From Rhodoferax sp. GW822-FHT02A01 (GTDB taxonomy: Bacteria > Pseudomonadota > Gammaproteobacteria > Burkholderiales > Burkholderiaceae_C), in assembly GCF_038784515.1 (NCBI RefSeq), contig NZ_CP152376.1:3534001-3598000 (forward strand): DNA of 64,000 nucleotides. Reading direction: 5' to 3'. The notes beneath the pieces were generated by a model that did no database searches, was not told the DNA's origin, and saw nothing but the letters and a program-made list of their open reading frames with translations. This document shows positions 45,343 to 55,553 of the stretch, in pieces; position 1 is the first letter of the stretch; every line of letters starts with the position of its first letter. A program made the translations under genes and the position numbers.

Positions 45343-46433
45343 GCACCCCATCCGCCAACCCTGAAACGACTGATCGGGCGGAGCCTGTCTCCGTGCCAGC
45401 GGCAACCGAACCTTCGTCCGTGCAGGCGCCTTCTTCTGCTTCCCGTCGTCTGCTGTTTGCGGTTGCCCTGGTGGCCGTGGCCGGCGTAGTGGGCAGCATT
45501 CTGGTTTGGCAGAAGCTGAGCAATATCCAACAACAGCTCGCGCGCCAAAGCGCCGATGCCGGTTCGCAAGCCATGGAGGCCCGCGCCACGGCCAAACAGG
45601 CGCAGGAAATGGCACTGGATACGGCGGCCAAGATGGCTGTGACCGAGGCCAAGTTGGCAGAAGTTTCCTTGCAGCGCACCCAGCTGGAAGAACTTATGCA
45701 GAGCTTGTCGCGCTCGCGCGATGAAAATCTGGTGGTGGACATTGATTCCGCCATCCGTCTGGCACAGCAGCAGTCCCAGCTCACGGGCAGCATTGAGCCC
45801 TTGCTGGCTGCCCTCAAGAGCGCGGATCTGCGCGTTACCCGAGCCGCGCAACCGCGTCTGACACCCCTGCAGCGCGCCATCGCGCGCGACGTGGCCCGCA
45901 TCAAGGCCACAGCGCTGGCGGACACGCCTTCGCTACTGGTCAAGCTTGATGAACTGGTGGTGCTGGCGGACGACCTTCCCATCGCCAATGCGGTGGGCAA
46001 TGCTTCAGCGCCGACTTCCGGCAGCAAGGCTGCCGATGGTGGCAAGCGTAAGGCCGACGAGCTGCCTCCCCAATGGTGGGTACGGCTGGGAAGCGTGGCA
46101 TTGGATGAGTTTCGCAATCTGGTGCGCGTCAGCCGTGTGGAAGACCCCGATGCGGCGCTGTTGTCGCCCGAACAGTCATTCTTTCTGCGGGAAAACCTTA
46201 AACTGCGTTTGCTCAATGCCCGTCTGGGGTTGCTGTCACGCCAAGCCGAATCTGCGCGTGCCGATCTGGCGACGGCAGCCACCGCCATGACGCACTACTT
46301 CGACGCAGGCTCCCGCAAGACGCAGACAGCCCAGGCGCTGCTGCAACAGGTACAAGGGCAGATGCGATCCCTGGAGATCCCCCGTATTGACGATACTTTG
46401 GCCGCGCTGTCCACCGCCGCCGCAGGACGCTGA
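45339..46433 (+). CDS. hemX: HemX-type membrane protein of the haem operon
   Basis: 364 residues of the HemX family, annotated historically as uroporphyrin-III C-methyltransferase although no methyltransferase motif is present. One transmembrane helix (LLFAVALVAVAGVVGSILVW) near residues 40-60 follows a short Ser/Pro-rich cytoplasmic tail. A coiled coil then follows (LSNIQQQLARQSADAG to LSRSRDENLVV) and a helical periplasmic domain ending in YFDAGSRKTQTAQALL. Start overlaps the hemD stop. Role probably in organising haem synthesis at the membrane. Confidence 0.88.
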   Translation: MSTPSANPETTDRAEPVSVPAATEPSSVQAPSSASRRLLFAVALVAVAGVVGSILVWQKLSNIQQQLARQSADAGSQAMEARATAKQAQEMALDTAAKMAVTEAKLAEVSLQRTQLEELMQSLSRSRDENLVVDIDSAIRLAQQQSQLTGSIEPLLAALKSADLRVTRAAQPRLTPLQRAIARDVARIKATALADTPSLLVKLDELVVLADDLPIANAVGNASAPTSGSKAADGGKRKADELPPQWWVRLGSVALDEFRNLVRVSRVEDPDAALLSPEQSFFLRENLKLRLLNARLGLLSRQAESARADLATAATAMTHYFDAGSRKTQTAQALLQQVQGQMRSLEIPRIDDTLAALSTAAAGR

Positions 46434-46435
46434 CC

Positions 46436-47725
46436 ATGCGTAGTGCCTTGTGGTTGATGGGACTCTTTGCGGTGGCAGCTGCGCTGGCGCTGTTCGCTGG
46501 CAACAACCCCGGAACGGTCACCCTGTTCTGGCCGCCTTACCGGGTTGATGTTTCCCTGAATCTGTTCCTTCTGGGGCTGGCACTGGTGTTTGTGACATTG
46601 CATCTGGCCTTGCGCACGCTGTCTGCTTTTTTCGGCATCCCTCAGCAGGCCCGGCGTTGGCGTCTGCAACAAAAGGAACGTGCCATTCAGACTGCTTTGC
46701 TGGACTCCTTCTCGCATCTGATCAGCGGCCGCTATATCCGGGCACGCAAGGCAGCAGAGCTGGTGGTGTCCTTGGAGGAATCGGTGACGCTTACCGGGGA
46801 ACCGCTGTCGTACGCGGATCGCCTGCGGGCATTGGCCTGCCTGCTGGCTGCCGAGAGTGCCCATGCGCTGAATGACCGTACCTTGCGCGAAAAATACCTG
46901 AACCAGGCGCTGGATCACGCCATGGCCCTCAACGCGCAGGAACTGCGGGACGGCGTGCACTTGCGTGCAGCGCGCTGGGCGCTGGATGACCGCGAGGCGG
47001 TCAAATCGCTGGAGTGGCTGGACCTGATGCCGCAGGGCGCCTCCCGCCGTACCTTGGCCTTGCGCCTGCGCTTCAAGGCAGCCCGTATGGCTGGCAGACC
47101 ACTGCAGGCTCTGGAAATGGCCAGGTTGTTGACCAAACACCGCGCCTTTACCGAGGTGGCTGGACGCAGCATTTCGCAAGGACTCGCCATTGAGCATTTG
47201 AATACGGCGCATGACCCGGTGCAATTGCAACGCGCATGGGATGGCCTGGAGCAGGTGGAGCGGGTGCTGCCGGATGTTGCCTTGCGGGCGGCGCAGCGCC
47301 TGCTGGATCAAGGTGGCGAACCGGCTATGTCGCGCGACTGGTTGCTGCCCGTGTGGAACGCCATGCTGGAGCGGCCCGATAGCTTGAATGAAGGCCAGAA
47401 GATCCGTTTGGTCCGTCTGCTTGAGTCGGGTTTTTCGGCTCAATCGCAGTCGCCGGATGCGCAGTGGCTGTCACGCATTGAATCCGCCCAGATAGCCAAT
47501 CCGCGCGATGCCGCCTTGCAGTACCTTGCTGGGATGGTTTGTATGCGTCTGAGTCTGTGGGGCAAGGCGCAGCAGTTGCTCAAACAGTCGCTGGCGCTGC
47601 AACAGGATGCGGCGCTCAAGCGCGATGCGTGGAGCGCGCTGGCGGAAATTGCCGAGCAGCGCCAAGACGCCGAGGCGGCAACACAGGCCTACCGCCAGGC
47701 CCTCAAAGAAGCGGCCAGAAACTGA
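46436..47725 (+). CDS. hemY: HemY-type TPR membrane protein of the haem operon
   Basis: 429 residues; starts two bases after the hemX stop. Two transmembrane helices at the N-terminus (LWLMGLFAVAAALALFA and LNLFLLGLALVFVTLHLAL) are followed by helical repeats of TPR type (LACLLAAESAHALNDRTL, QYLAGMVCMRLSLWGKAQQLL). This matches proteobacterial HemY, which is unrelated to the Gram-positive oxidase of the same name. It is thought to scaffold late haem synthesis; molecular function is unproven. Confidence 0.9.
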   Translation: MRSALWLMGLFAVAAALALFAGNNPGTVTLFWPPYRVDVSLNLFLLGLALVFVTLHLALRTLSAFFGIPQQARRWRLQQKERAIQTALLDSFSHLISGRYIRARKAAELVVSLEESVTLTGEPLSYADRLRALACLLAAESAHALNDRTLREKYLNQALDHAMALNAQELRDGVHLRAARWALDDREAVKSLEWLDLMPQGASRRTLALRLRFKAARMAGRPLQALEMARLLTKHRAFTEVAGRSISQGLAIEHLNTAHDPVQLQRAWDGLEQVERVLPDVALRAAQRLLDQGGEPAMSRDWLLPVWNAMLERPDSLNEGQKIRLVRLLESGFSAQSQSPDAQWLSRIESAQIANPRDAALQYLAGMVCMRLSLWGKAQQLLKQSLALQQDAALKRDAWSALAEIAEQRQDAEAATQAYRQALKEAARN

Positions 47726-47792
47726 GCCAGGCGGGTGTTTCGGCAGTATTTGCCAGGGTGACGTGCGCAGCTTTCAGGGCTATCATGTTCCG

Positions 47793-48869
47793 ATGGGAAC
47801 ACTAGTCCAACACATCATCAAACTCACCGACCACAGAGACAGGGATTTGCTGGAATTGACGCTGTCAAAAGCGCTCATTGACCTGCTGCCTCTGCAACGG
47901 GTCGTAGTGGCAAAAGTCATCAGCGAGGAGGGAGTCCGGCGATGGATGCAGATCGCTACGCTGGACGCCCGGGGTGGCGGCATGGTGGCAGACCCTCTGC
48001 GTGTGGATTTTGAAAAACTCCCCTTGTTGGAAGATGAAATCCAGCGCCTGCGTTGCATCGAAACGCATGAAAACATCGAAGTCGCATTGGCCGGTGACGC
48101 GGGCCCCCGAATCACCTATATCCCGACCTTTGAGAGTTCACGCTCCGAGGAAGACGGCGTGCTCGAAATCCATTCGCCCAAGGCACTGACGGAATCCGAG
48201 CTGCAGACGATTGACATATTGCTGCACGTGTTTCGCAACATGTTCCATCTGCTGGCCTTCAGTGACCGCGATGGCCTGACCGGGCTTCTCAATCGCAAGG
48301 CGCTGGATGACACGTTTTACAGCGCGGTGCTGGAAGAGTTGGACGAAGTGGCGGGCGCCATCAGCCCGCAGCGCGACGCCAAGGTTGCGCCGGGTCAAGA
48401 GCGTCGCCATCGTGTGCCCCCCAATTACTGGCTGGGCACTATCAGCGTGGACCACTTCAATGCCGTGGGTGAAAAGCATGGCCACTTGATTGCCGAGGAA
48501 GTGCTGTTGCTGGTGGCGCGCATTCTCAACAACACGTTCCGCACCTATGACCACATCTATCGCCTGGGCGGCGAGCAGTTTGCGGTGCTGATGCATTGCC
48601 CGGAAGAGCCGCTGGTGCTTGCCGCTTTCGAGCGTTGCCGTGCCAACATTGAGAAGTTCAATTTTCCCCAGGCCGGGCACCTCACGGCCTGTGGCGGCTT
48701 TACCCGCATCACGGCGGACGATTCACCCAGCACCGCCCTGGAGCGTGCGGAACGCGGCGTTGACTACGGTCAGCACTCCGGCGGTAATCAGGTCTTCAGC
48801 TATGGGGATCTGGTGCGCAGGGGCTTGCTGGGCGACACGGTCAACGTAGGAGCAGTGGACATTTTCTAG
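47793..48869 (+). CDS. GGDEF-like protein with degenerate active site
   Basis: 358 residues from the ATG at 47793; codons upstream overlap hemY and show no likeness. The N-terminal 150 residues look like a sensor domain (VQHIIKLTDHRDRDLLELTL onward). A GGDEF fold follows (FSDRDGLTGLLNRKALDDTF), but the signature is RLGGEQFAVLM instead of GG(D/E)EF. The fourth residue, a catalytic Glu in active cyclases, is Gln here. It may bind GTP or c-di-GMP as an effector instead of making it. A long insertion (about residues 185-215) separates the conserved segments. It ends at a strong terminator. Confidence 0.82.
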   Translation: MGTLVQHIIKLTDHRDRDLLELTLSKALIDLLPLQRVVVAKVISEEGVRRWMQIATLDARGGGMVADPLRVDFEKLPLLEDEIQRLRCIETHENIEVALAGDAGPRITYIPTFESSRSEEDGVLEIHSPKALTESELQTIDILLHVFRNMFHLLAFSDRDGLTGLLNRKALDDTFYSAVLEELDEVAGAISPQRDAKVAPGQERRHRVPPNYWLGTISVDHFNAVGEKHGHLIAEEVLLLVARILNNTFRTYDHIYRLGGEQFAVLMHCPEEPLVLAAFERCRANIEKFNFPQAGHLTACGGFTRITADDSPSTALERAERGVDYGQHSGGNQVFSYGDLVRRGLLGDTVNVGAVDIF

Positions 48870-48915
48870 CGCGGTTGCGTGCAGAGGCATCCGGGCTCGG
48901 GTGCGTATCGGCCAT

Positions 48916-48944
48916 AAAAAAAGGGCACTCGCGTGCCCTTTTTT
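48916..48944. terminator. bidirectional intrinsic terminator
   Basis: A seven-A run is followed by GGGCAC (48923-48928), a TCGC loop and GTGCCC (48933-48938), then six T. The stem is perfect and both strands end in T runs, so it can stop transcription from the GGDEF-like gene (+) and from rne (-), which converge here. Confidence 0.92.
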
Positions 48945-48958
48945 CGTTGCGCGGCTTC

Positions 48959-51919
48959 TTATGCCTGCGTGGTTTCTTCGAACGGCAACGTCAGGTTGCG
49001 CAGATCGCGTTTGGTTTCCACTAGGATCAATGGACCCTCGTCAAGCACCACGGGAGCGGGGCGCTCGCGTGGCACATGCACAGGCTGGGGCTCTGCCGCA
49101 ATGGCGGCCTGCACCTGGGCAACACGCTCAGGGTCGGAGTTCACCCATTGCAGTCCCGAACTTTGGGCGACCTGGATCAACTCGTCCTTGGGCAGCGCAT
49201 AGGCCGTCACCTTGGGCATGGCGCTTTCCGTTGCAACGGCTGCCACACTACTGGCCTCGGGCACTGCGGCAGCGGCTGGTGCTACAGGCGCAGCAACCGG
49301 CGACGGCGCGACTACGACTGCGGGCGCAGTTTCCGCAACAGCGGCTGGCGCGGCAACGACAGCTGCCGGGGCCTCTGGTGTGGAAAAGTAACTGCCTTGC
49401 ACCTCATTTGCTGGCTGCTGGTCGGCATTTTCCTGGCGCGGAGCGCGTTCGCCACGGGGACCGCGGTCACGGCCATAACGGTCGCGTGAGCGCTTTTCGC
49501 GTGGTTCTCCGGCGCTATTACGGCGCTCACCGGATTCCGCATCCATAGCGGCATTTCCTTCGACCGGTGCCACGGCTGTTGGTTCGACCTGGCCTTCAAC
49601 GGGCGCGTTTGCCGCATCAGGACGGGGGCCGCGGTCGCCACCACGGCCACGTCCGCCGCGACCACCACGGTTGCCTCGGCCTTCGTTGCGTGCGCCTTCA
49701 GCTCCTTCGCCAGCCTCGTTGCGGTTGCCGTCGCGATTCTCTTCACGTTCGCCGTTACGGGCGTCGGCTTCTACAGGTTCCGCGCGTTCGGGGCGGTTGT
49801 TGCGGTTGCCACGGTCGCCACGCTCGTTGCGGGGCGTACGTTCGGGGCGTGGCTCGCGGTTGCCGTTTTCCTGGTTCGCAGCCGCACTGGCTTGTTCCAG
49901 GCCCACGCCTTCCACGACCACCGGTTTGCCTTCGGCATCGAAGCGCTCGCGTTGTGCGCCGCCGGAACGCTCATTGCGCCCACCGCGTCCGCCACGGTTG
50001 CGGCCTTCACCGCGTCCGCCTTCTCCACGGCCCTCGTTGCGTTGACCTTCCGGGCGATCACTACGGCCTTCGCCGCGTGGTCCGCCATTGCGTCCACCAC
50101 GGGCACCGTCACGTGGATTGCGTGGCTCGCGCTTTTCTTCCGGTTTGGCGACGGGAGCTGCCACCGGAGCTGCAGGTGCGGGTGCGTCACCACCGAATAG
50201 GGACTTGATCCAGCCGAAGAAACCGGCAGGTGCCGGTGCTGCCGCGGGGGCCACCGGTTTGACGGCTTCCACCGGTGCCTTGGGCACTTCGGGCTTGGGT
50301 GGCGCAATAGGCGCCGGAGCGTCGGGCAGCACGCCCTTGATCACCGGGGTCTGCTTGTTGGTGGGCTCTTGCGAGCGACGGGTGACGCCCGTGGGGTCTT
50401 CCATCTCGTCGGCCATCTTGTAGCTGGCTTCGATGTTGTCCAGACGGGGGTCGTCGTGCTTGAGGCGCTCGAGCTTGTAGTTGGGGGTTTCCAGCGTCTT
50501 GTTGGGAACCATCAGCACGTTGATGCGCTGCTTGAGCTCGATTTTGGCGATCTCGGTGCGCTTCTCGTTGAGCAGGAAGGAAGCCACGTCCACAGGCACC
50601 TGGCACAGCACGGATGCGGTGTTGTCCTTGAGCGACTCTTCCTGGATGATGCGCAGGATCTGCAGGGCGCTGGATTCGGTATCGCGGATATGGCCGGAAC
50701 CGCCGCAGCGCGGGCAGGGAATCGAAGCACCTTCCGACAGGGCGGGGCGCAGGCGCTGGCGGCTCATTTCCATCAGGCCGAATTTGCTGATGGTGCCGAA
50801 CTGCACGCGGGCGCGGTCCTGGCGCAGCGCGTCGCGCAAGCGGTTTTCCACTTCGCGGCGGTTGCGGGACTCTTCCATGTCGATAAAGTCGATCACGATC
50901 AGGCCACCCAAGTCACGCAAGCGCATCTGGCGGGCTACTTCGTCAGCAGCTTCCAGGTTGGTACGTGTTGCGGTTTCCTCGATGTCGCCGCCCTTGATGG
51001 CGCGGGCCGAGTTCACATCCACCGAAACCAAAGCCTCGGTATGGTCGATCACGATGGCACCGCCGGAGGGCAGTTGCACCGTGCGGGCGTAGGCGGATTC
51101 GATCTGGTGTTCGATCTGGAAGCGGCTGAACAGCGGGGCATCATCACGGTAGCGCTTCACGCGGGCTGCGTGTTCGGGCATGACGTGGGCCATGAACTGC
51201 TGGGCCTGTTCGTACACGTCGTCGGTGTCGATCAGGATGTCGCCTATATCGTGGTTGAAGTAGTCGCGGATGGCGCGGATCACCAGGCTGGATTCCTGGT
51301 AAATCAGGAACGCACCCTTGGCACCCTTGGCAGCGCCGTCGATGGCGGACCAGAGCTTGAGCAGGTAATTCAGGTCCCACTGCAGTTCGGGCGCGCTGCG
51401 GCCGATGCCGGCAGTGCGCGCGATGATGCTCATGCCGTTGGGGTATTCAAGCTGGTCCAGTGCTTCCTTGAGTTCGGCACGGTCATCACCCTCGATGCGG
51501 CGCGAAACGCCACCGCCACGGGGGTTGTTGGGCATCAGCACCACGTAGCGGCCAGCCAGGCTGATGAAGGTGGTGAGGGCAGCCCCCTTGTTGCCACGTT
51601 CTTCCTTCTCCACCTGGACCAGCAGCTCCTGGCCTTCGCGGATGGCGTCCTGGATGCGGGCGTTGCCGGCGGACACGCCTTGCTGGAAAAATTGTTTGGA
51701 GATTTCCTTGAAGGGCAGGAAGCCGTGGCGGTCTTCGCCGTAGTCCACAAAGCAGGCTTCCAGGGAAGGCTCGACGCGGGTGACCACCGCCTTGTAGATA
51801 TTGCCCTTGCGCTGCTCGCGCCCTTCGATTTCGATTTCGTAGTCGAGGAGTTTTTGTCCATCGACAATGGCCAGGCGGCGTTCTTCAGCCTGCGTGGCGT
51901 TGATAAGCATCCGTTTCAT
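48959..51919 (-). CDS. rne: ribonuclease E
   Basis: 986 residues. The catalytic half (about 1-510) has an S1 domain ([23 protein letters not shown]) and a 5'-sensor region. The DNase-I-like domain carries the metal aspartates in VSVDVNSA and IVIDFIDME, and the zinc-link CPRCGGSGH joins subunits. The C-terminal half is a low-complexity Arg/Gly/Glu/Asn-rich arm, then Ala/Pro/Val-rich, expected to be disordered and to bind RNA and degradosome partners. The last 40 residues are more ordered ([12 protein letters not shown]). RNase E is essential for mRNA decay and rRNA processing. Confidence 0.95.
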   Translation of the reverse strand: MKRMLINATQAEERRLAIVDGQKLLDYEIEIEGREQRKGNIYKAVVTRVEPSLEACFVDYGEDRHGFLPFKEISKQFFQQGVSAGNARIQDAIREGQELLVQVEKEERGNKGAALTTFISLAGRYVVLMPNNPRGGGVSRRIEGDDRAELKEALDQLEYPNGMSIIARTAGIGRSAPELQWDLNYLLKLWSAIDGAAKGAKGAFLIYQESSLVIRAIRDYFNHDIGDILIDTDDVYEQAQQFMAHVMPEHAARVKRYRDDAPLFSRFQIEHQIESAYARTVQLPSGGAIVIDHTEALVSVDVNSARAIKGGDIEETATRTNLEAADEVARQMRLRDLGGLIVIDFIDMEESRNRREVENRLRDALRQDRARVQFGTISKFGLMEMSRQRLRPALSEGASIPCPRCGGSGHIRDTESSALQILRIIQEESLKDNTASVLCQVPVDVASFLLNEKRTEIAKIELKQRINVLMVPNKTLETPNYKLERLKHDDPRLDNIEASYKMADEMEDPTGVTRRSQEPTNKQTPVIKGVLPDAPAPIAPPKPEVPKAPVEAVKPVAPAAAPAPAGFFGWIKSLFGGDAPAPAAPVAAPVAKPEEKREPRNPRDGARGGRNGGPRGEGRSDRPEGQRNEGRGEGGRGEGRNRGGRGGRNERSGGAQRERFDAEGKPVVVEGVGLEQASAAANQENGNREPRPERTPRNERGDRGNRNNRPERAEPVEADARNGEREENRDGNRNEAGEGAEGARNEGRGNRGGRGGRGRGGDRGPRPDAANAPVEGQVEPTAVAPVEGNAAMDAESGERRNSAGEPREKRSRDRYGRDRGPRGERAPRQENADQQPANEVQGSYFSTPEAPAAVVAAPAAVAETAPAVVVAPSPVAAPVAPAAAAVPEASSVAAVATESAMPKVTAYALPKDELIQVAQSSGLQWVNSDPERVAQVQAAIAAEPQPVHVPRERPAPVVLDEGPLILVETKRDLRNLTLPFEETTQA

Positions 51920-52413
51920 GGAGTGCGTCCTTCTTCAGTTTCAACATGCCCAAAATGGGCTAACGATGCCTGGCAGACGAACTGAAGTGAGGAGGAATTG
52001 CCGGAGAACTTCGATTTACACGAGGTGTCGAAGCGTAGGCGCGTGGATGGGAACGAGGGGGTGCGTCTGTGCATATGCTTTCGGACGGAAAGCAGATGAC
52101 TCCATCTTCAGGGGGGCTGGGATCCGACGCATGGTTTCCCTCGGTGCGAAAACGCACCGCAGGCACATGCACAACAGTCTCCACAACACAAACATCTCGT
52201 TTTTATCCGTTTGCAAACCGTGGGCTTGCAAACTTGGGGTATTCCGTATCAGGGTTTCAATTCGTCGGATTGACCGCTTTGCAGACTGCCATCACACGCA
52301 GGTGGCGGATGATTTACAGGCTGGCCAAGGCGGCGGCATCGACCTTCCAGCGCTACTGAAAATGGGGTCTGGACTAAACTCCAGCTAAATCAACCACTTA
52401 CAGCGCGTCGCTA
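51920..52413 (-). promoter_or_regulatory. long rne leader with hairpin, divergent from rluC
   Basis: The 494-base gap holds no gene. A perfect -10 hexamer for the minus strand (TATAAT at 52423-52428) would start transcription near 52415, inside the rluC start, giving an rne leader of about 495 bases. Inside it, CGGTGCG (52142-52148) and CGCACCG (52153-52159) form a 7-bp stem with a U4 loop in the RNA. In enteric bacteria a long rne 5' leader with hairpins lets RNase E cleave its own message; the same is suggested here. Confidence 0.55.
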
Positions 52414-53472
52414 GTGAAACACATTATAGGGGGCAAACCGGATTCTTCCGCCCCCCAATCTAAAACACTGACCGTGGACGAAGATTCCGCGGGTCAACGC
52501 CTGGATAACTTCCTGATGCGCCAGCTCAAGGGCGTACCCAAGACCCATGTGTACCGCATCATCCGCAGTGGTGAAGTCCGTATCAACAAAGGGCGGGTGG
52601 CCGCAGACTCGCGCGTCCAGACCGGTGACCTGGTGCGGATTCCGCCGATCCGGCTGTCGGAGCGTGCGGATGAAAAAGCCCAGGCCATGGCTTCCGCCTC
52701 CGGCAAAGGCGGGGGCTTTGTGCCGGCCAAGGACTTTCCGGTGCTGTTTGAAGACGACTACTTCCTGGCGATCAACAAGCCTGCCGGGGTCGCGGTGCAC
52801 GGCGGCTCGGGGGTAAGCTTTGGTGTGATCGAGCAGTTGCGCATGGCCAGACCCCAGGCCCGGTTTCTGGAGCTGGTGCACCGCCTCGACCGGGAAACCT
52901 CGGGCATCTTGTTGATTGCCAAGAAGCGCAGCGCCCTCAAAAACCTGCAAGACCAGTTCCGTGACCGCGAAACCGGCAAGACCTATCTGGCCATGGTGCT
53001 GGGCATCTGGTCAGAGCGCCTCAAGGTGCTGGACAAGCCGCTACACAAATACCTGCTGGCGGCCAAAGACGGCGCGGCAGAAGGGGAACGTCGTGTCAAG
53101 GTCGTGGCCAAGGATGATCCGGACGGCATGCCTTCGCTGTCCTTGGTCAAGGTGCGTGCCACCACGGAACCGCAAGCTGCGCATGCCTATTCCCTGCTGG
53201 AGGTCACCATCAAGACCGGGCGTACGCACCAGATCCGCGTACACCTGGCGTCCGAGGGCATGCCCATTCTGGGAGACGACAAATACGGCAATTTCGAGGT
53301 CAACAAGGAACTGGCGCGTGGAAATGGCCCCGGAAGTCTGAAGCGCATGTTCCTGCACGCCTGGCGCTTTGCGTGCAATCACCCCGCCAGCGGCGAGCGC
53401 TTGGAATTGCGGGCAGAATTGCCGGCTGACCTTTCCGCCTTTGTGCGGCAGGTACTTCCGCCCACCGCCTAG
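52414..53472 (+). CDS. rluC: 23S rRNA pseudouridine synthase RluC
   Basis: 352 residues from the GTG at 52414. An N-terminal S4 RNA-binding domain (GQRLDNFLMRQLKGVPKTHVYRIIRSGEVRINKGRV region) precedes the RluA-type synthase domain, where D159 in HRLDRETSG is the catalytic aspartate. TGRTHQIRVHLAS and GDDKYG are the other family motifs. In E. coli RluC modifies U955, U2504 and U2580 of 23S rRNA. Divergent from rne, as in most proteobacteria, which supports RluC over RluA or RluD. Confidence 0.93.
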   Translation: MKHIIGGKPDSSAPQSKTLTVDEDSAGQRLDNFLMRQLKGVPKTHVYRIIRSGEVRINKGRVAADSRVQTGDLVRIPPIRLSERADEKAQAMASASGKGGGFVPAKDFPVLFEDDYFLAINKPAGVAVHGGSGVSFGVIEQLRMARPQARFLELVHRLDRETSGILLIAKKRSALKNLQDQFRDRETGKTYLAMVLGIWSERLKVLDKPLHKYLLAAKDGAAEGERRVKVVAKDDPDGMPSLSLVKVRATTEPQAAHAYSLLEVTIKTGRTHQIRVHLASEGMPILGDDKYGNFEVNKELARGNGPGSLKRMFLHAWRFACNHPASGERLELRAELPADLSAFVRQVLPPTA

Positions 53473-53484
53473 CGCCAGATTCCC

Positions 53485-54162
53485 ATGACCCAAGCTGTAT
53501 CCGCCAGACGGCGCCAATTCGACCTGATTGCCTTCGACTGGGACGGCACCTTGTTCGACTCCACTGCCATCATCACCCGTTGCATTCAGGCCGCGGTGCG
53601 GGACGTGGGCGGAACGGTGCCCAGCGACACGGACGCGTCCTACGTCATCGGCATGGGCCTGATGGCCGCCTTGGCACATGCTGCCCCCGATGTTGCCCCG
53701 GAGAAGTACCCTTTGCTGGGTGAGCGTTACAAATTCCATTACACCGCCCGTCAGCATGACATCAGCCTGTTCGAGGGCGTGATTCCCATGCTGCACGCGC
53801 TCAAGCAACGCCAACATTTTCTGGCGGTGGCCACAGGCAAAAGCCGGCGTGGTCTGGATGAAGCATTGGCACGGGACGAATTAAAAGGCCTCTTTGATGC
53901 CTCCCGTACGGCGGACGAGACAGCGGGCAAACCGCATCCGCTGATGTTGCAGGAGTTGATGGCCGAGTTGGATGTAGCGCCTGAGCGTACCCTGATGGTG
54001 GGCGACACCACCCACGACCTGCAGCTCGCCTTGAATGCAGGCTGCGCCAGCGTGGGCGTGAGTTACGGTGCCCATGACCATTCGGCGTTTGAGCCACTTG
54101 CGCCACGTTTTGTTGCGCACTCGGTGGCAGAACTGCGGCAATGGTTGCTGACGCACGCCTGA
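53485..54162 (+). CDS. HAD-superfamily hydrolase (phosphoglycolate-phosphatase-like)
   Basis: 225 residues, starting 12 bases after rluC. HAD motif I is AFDWDGTLFDS with nucleophile D18 and D20; motif II is AVATGKSRRGL; motif III has the Lys of GKPHP; motif IV is MVGDTTHDLQLA. A helical cap between motifs I and II is of the Gph/PGM-like C1 type. It probably dephosphorylates a small phosphorylated metabolite; the exact substrate is unknown. Commonly placed between rluC and the Rieske gene in this group. Confidence 0.88.
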   Translation: MTQAVSARRRQFDLIAFDWDGTLFDSTAIITRCIQAAVRDVGGTVPSDTDASYVIGMGLMAALAHAAPDVAPEKYPLLGERYKFHYTARQHDISLFEGVIPMLHALKQRQHFLAVATGKSRRGLDEALARDELKGLFDASRTADETAGKPHPLMLQELMAELDVAPERTLMVGDTTHDLQLALNAGCASVGVSYGAHDHSAFEPLAPRFVAHSVAELRQWLLTHA

Positions 54163-54175
54163 GGTAACTAAGGCC

Positions 54176-54556
54176 ATGGCTGATACTTTTGAACCGCAGG
54201 TGATCCCGCTATGCAACTCGCAGGATCTGGTCAACAGTGGCGAGGCCGTGCCTTTTGACGTGGTGTATTGCGGGCAGACCTGCCTGGCGTTTGCCATCCG
54301 CTATGACGCGCAGGTATACGCCTACCTCAACCGCTGTTCCCACGTACCCATGGAAATGGATTACCAGCCCAACCGTTTTTTCGATCTGACCGGCCACTGG
54401 CTCATTTGCGCCACCCACGGTGCCACCTACAGCCCCCGGACCGGCGCCTGCCAAGGCGGGCCTTGCCGGGGTGGACTGGTCAAGATTGAGGTCTCCGAGC
54501 GTGATGGCGTGGTGCACTGGCATACTGCACCTCAACTACACCCCGTGAATTTCTGA
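54176..54556 (+). CDS. Rieske [2Fe-2S] protein
   Basis: 126 residues. The cluster ligands are C54-x-H56 (NRCSHVPME) and C78-x-x-H81 (ICATHGATYS), the standard Rieske pattern. Unlike respiratory Rieske proteins there is no signal or membrane anchor, so it resembles ferredoxin-type electron carriers such as NirD. Two extra cysteines (C92 and C97, ACQGGPC) follow the second ligand pair. It sits between the HAD gene and the S49 peptidase gene, and its partner reductase is not known. Confidence 0.87.
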   Translation: MADTFEPQVIPLCNSQDLVNSGEAVPFDVVYCGQTCLAFAIRYDAQVYAYLNRCSHVPMEMDYQPNRFFDLTGHWLICATHGATYSPRTGACQGGPCRGGLVKIEVSERDGVVHWHTAPQLHPVNF

Positions 54557-54557
54557 C

Positions 54558-55550
54558 ATGACCGAGCCAAATCTCCCCAGCGGCAACGATACAGACACCA
54601 ACTCCAGCGCAATCCCGGGCACGGCTGCGGCCTGGGAGCGTGCCACCCTGGAAAGGCTGGCGATGGCGACGCTGATAGAGCAGCGCCAGGCTCGCAGATG
54701 GCGCAACGGCATTCGCATTGCATGGCTGGTCTTTGTCGCTGCGGTGGCGTGGTTTGGCTGGGAGCGTGGTGCAGCACCTGCGGATGTGTCTAAACCCCAT
54801 ACCGCAGTCATTGAGATCAAGGGTGAAATTGCGGCAGGTGGAGATGCCAGCGCGGAGCAGGTGGTGTCCTCCATGCGCAGCGCCTTTGAAGATTCGGGAA
54901 CCCAGGCGGTGGTGCTGTTGATCAACTCGCCTGGTGGAAGCCCGGTGCAGGCGGGCATCATCAACGACGAAATCCACCGCCTCAAGGCCAAATACCACAA
55001 GCCCGTGTATGCAGTGGTGGAGGAAATGTGTGCCTCTGCGGCTTACTACATTGCATCAGGAGCCGACAAGATTTTTGTGGACAAGGCCAGCATCGTGGGC
55101 AGTATCGGCGTGCTCATGGACGGCTTTGGGTTTACCGGTTTGATGGACAAGTTAGGCGTAGAGCGTCGACTGATGACCGCCGGTGAAAACAAGGGCTTTC
55201 TGGACCCGTTCAGCCCGCAAACCGAAAAGCAGCGCGCCTACGCCCAGACCATGCTGGACCAGATTCACCAGCAGTTCATCGGCGTGGTCAAGGCGGGACG
55301 CGGCAATCGCCTGAAGGAAACGCCGGAAACCTTCAGTGGCCTGTTCTGGACGGGGCAGCAGGCGGTTGAGATGGGCCTGGTGGACCAGTTGGGCAACCTG
55401 GATTACGTAGCGCGTGAGGTGGTCAAGGCGGAGGAACTGGTCGATTACACCCGCCGTGACAACGTGGCAGAGCGTTTGGTCAAACGCTTTGGCGCCTCCA
55501 TTGGTGAAGGTTCGGTACACGCCCTGAAACTGGCGCCGTCGTTGCGCTGA
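54558..55550 (+). CDS. S49-family signal peptide peptidase (SppA/SohB-like)
   Basis: 330 residues, one base after the Rieske stop. A cytoplasmic N-tail leads into one transmembrane helix (IRIAWLVFVAAVAWFGWERG, about 52-71) and a periplasmic S49 domain. The nucleophile is S160 in EEMCASAAYYIASG and the general base K212 in AGENKGFLDPF, fitting the Ser-Lys dyad of single-domain SppA enzymes. The GGSP loop (LLINSPGGSPVQAG) shapes the oxyanion site. It cleaves leftover signal peptides or membrane-protein fragments. Confidence 0.9.
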   Translation: MTEPNLPSGNDTDTNSSAIPGTAAAWERATLERLAMATLIEQRQARRWRNGIRIAWLVFVAAVAWFGWERGAAPADVSKPHTAVIEIKGEIAAGGDASAEQVVSSMRSAFEDSGTQAVVLLINSPGGSPVQAGIINDEIHRLKAKYHKPVYAVVEEMCASAAYYIASGADKIFVDKASIVGSIGVLMDGFGFTGLMDKLGVERRLMTAGENKGFLDPFSPQTEKQRAYAQTMLDQIHQQFIGVVKAGRGNRLKETPETFSGLFWTGQQAVEMGLVDQLGNLDYVAREVVKAEELVDYTRRDNVAERLVKRFGASIGEGSVHALKLAPSLR

Positions 55551-55553
55551 CGC

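Noticed and set aside
50369..51985. 538-residue plus-strand open frame
   Set aside because: Mirror of the RNase E catalytic half; no recognisable protein features.
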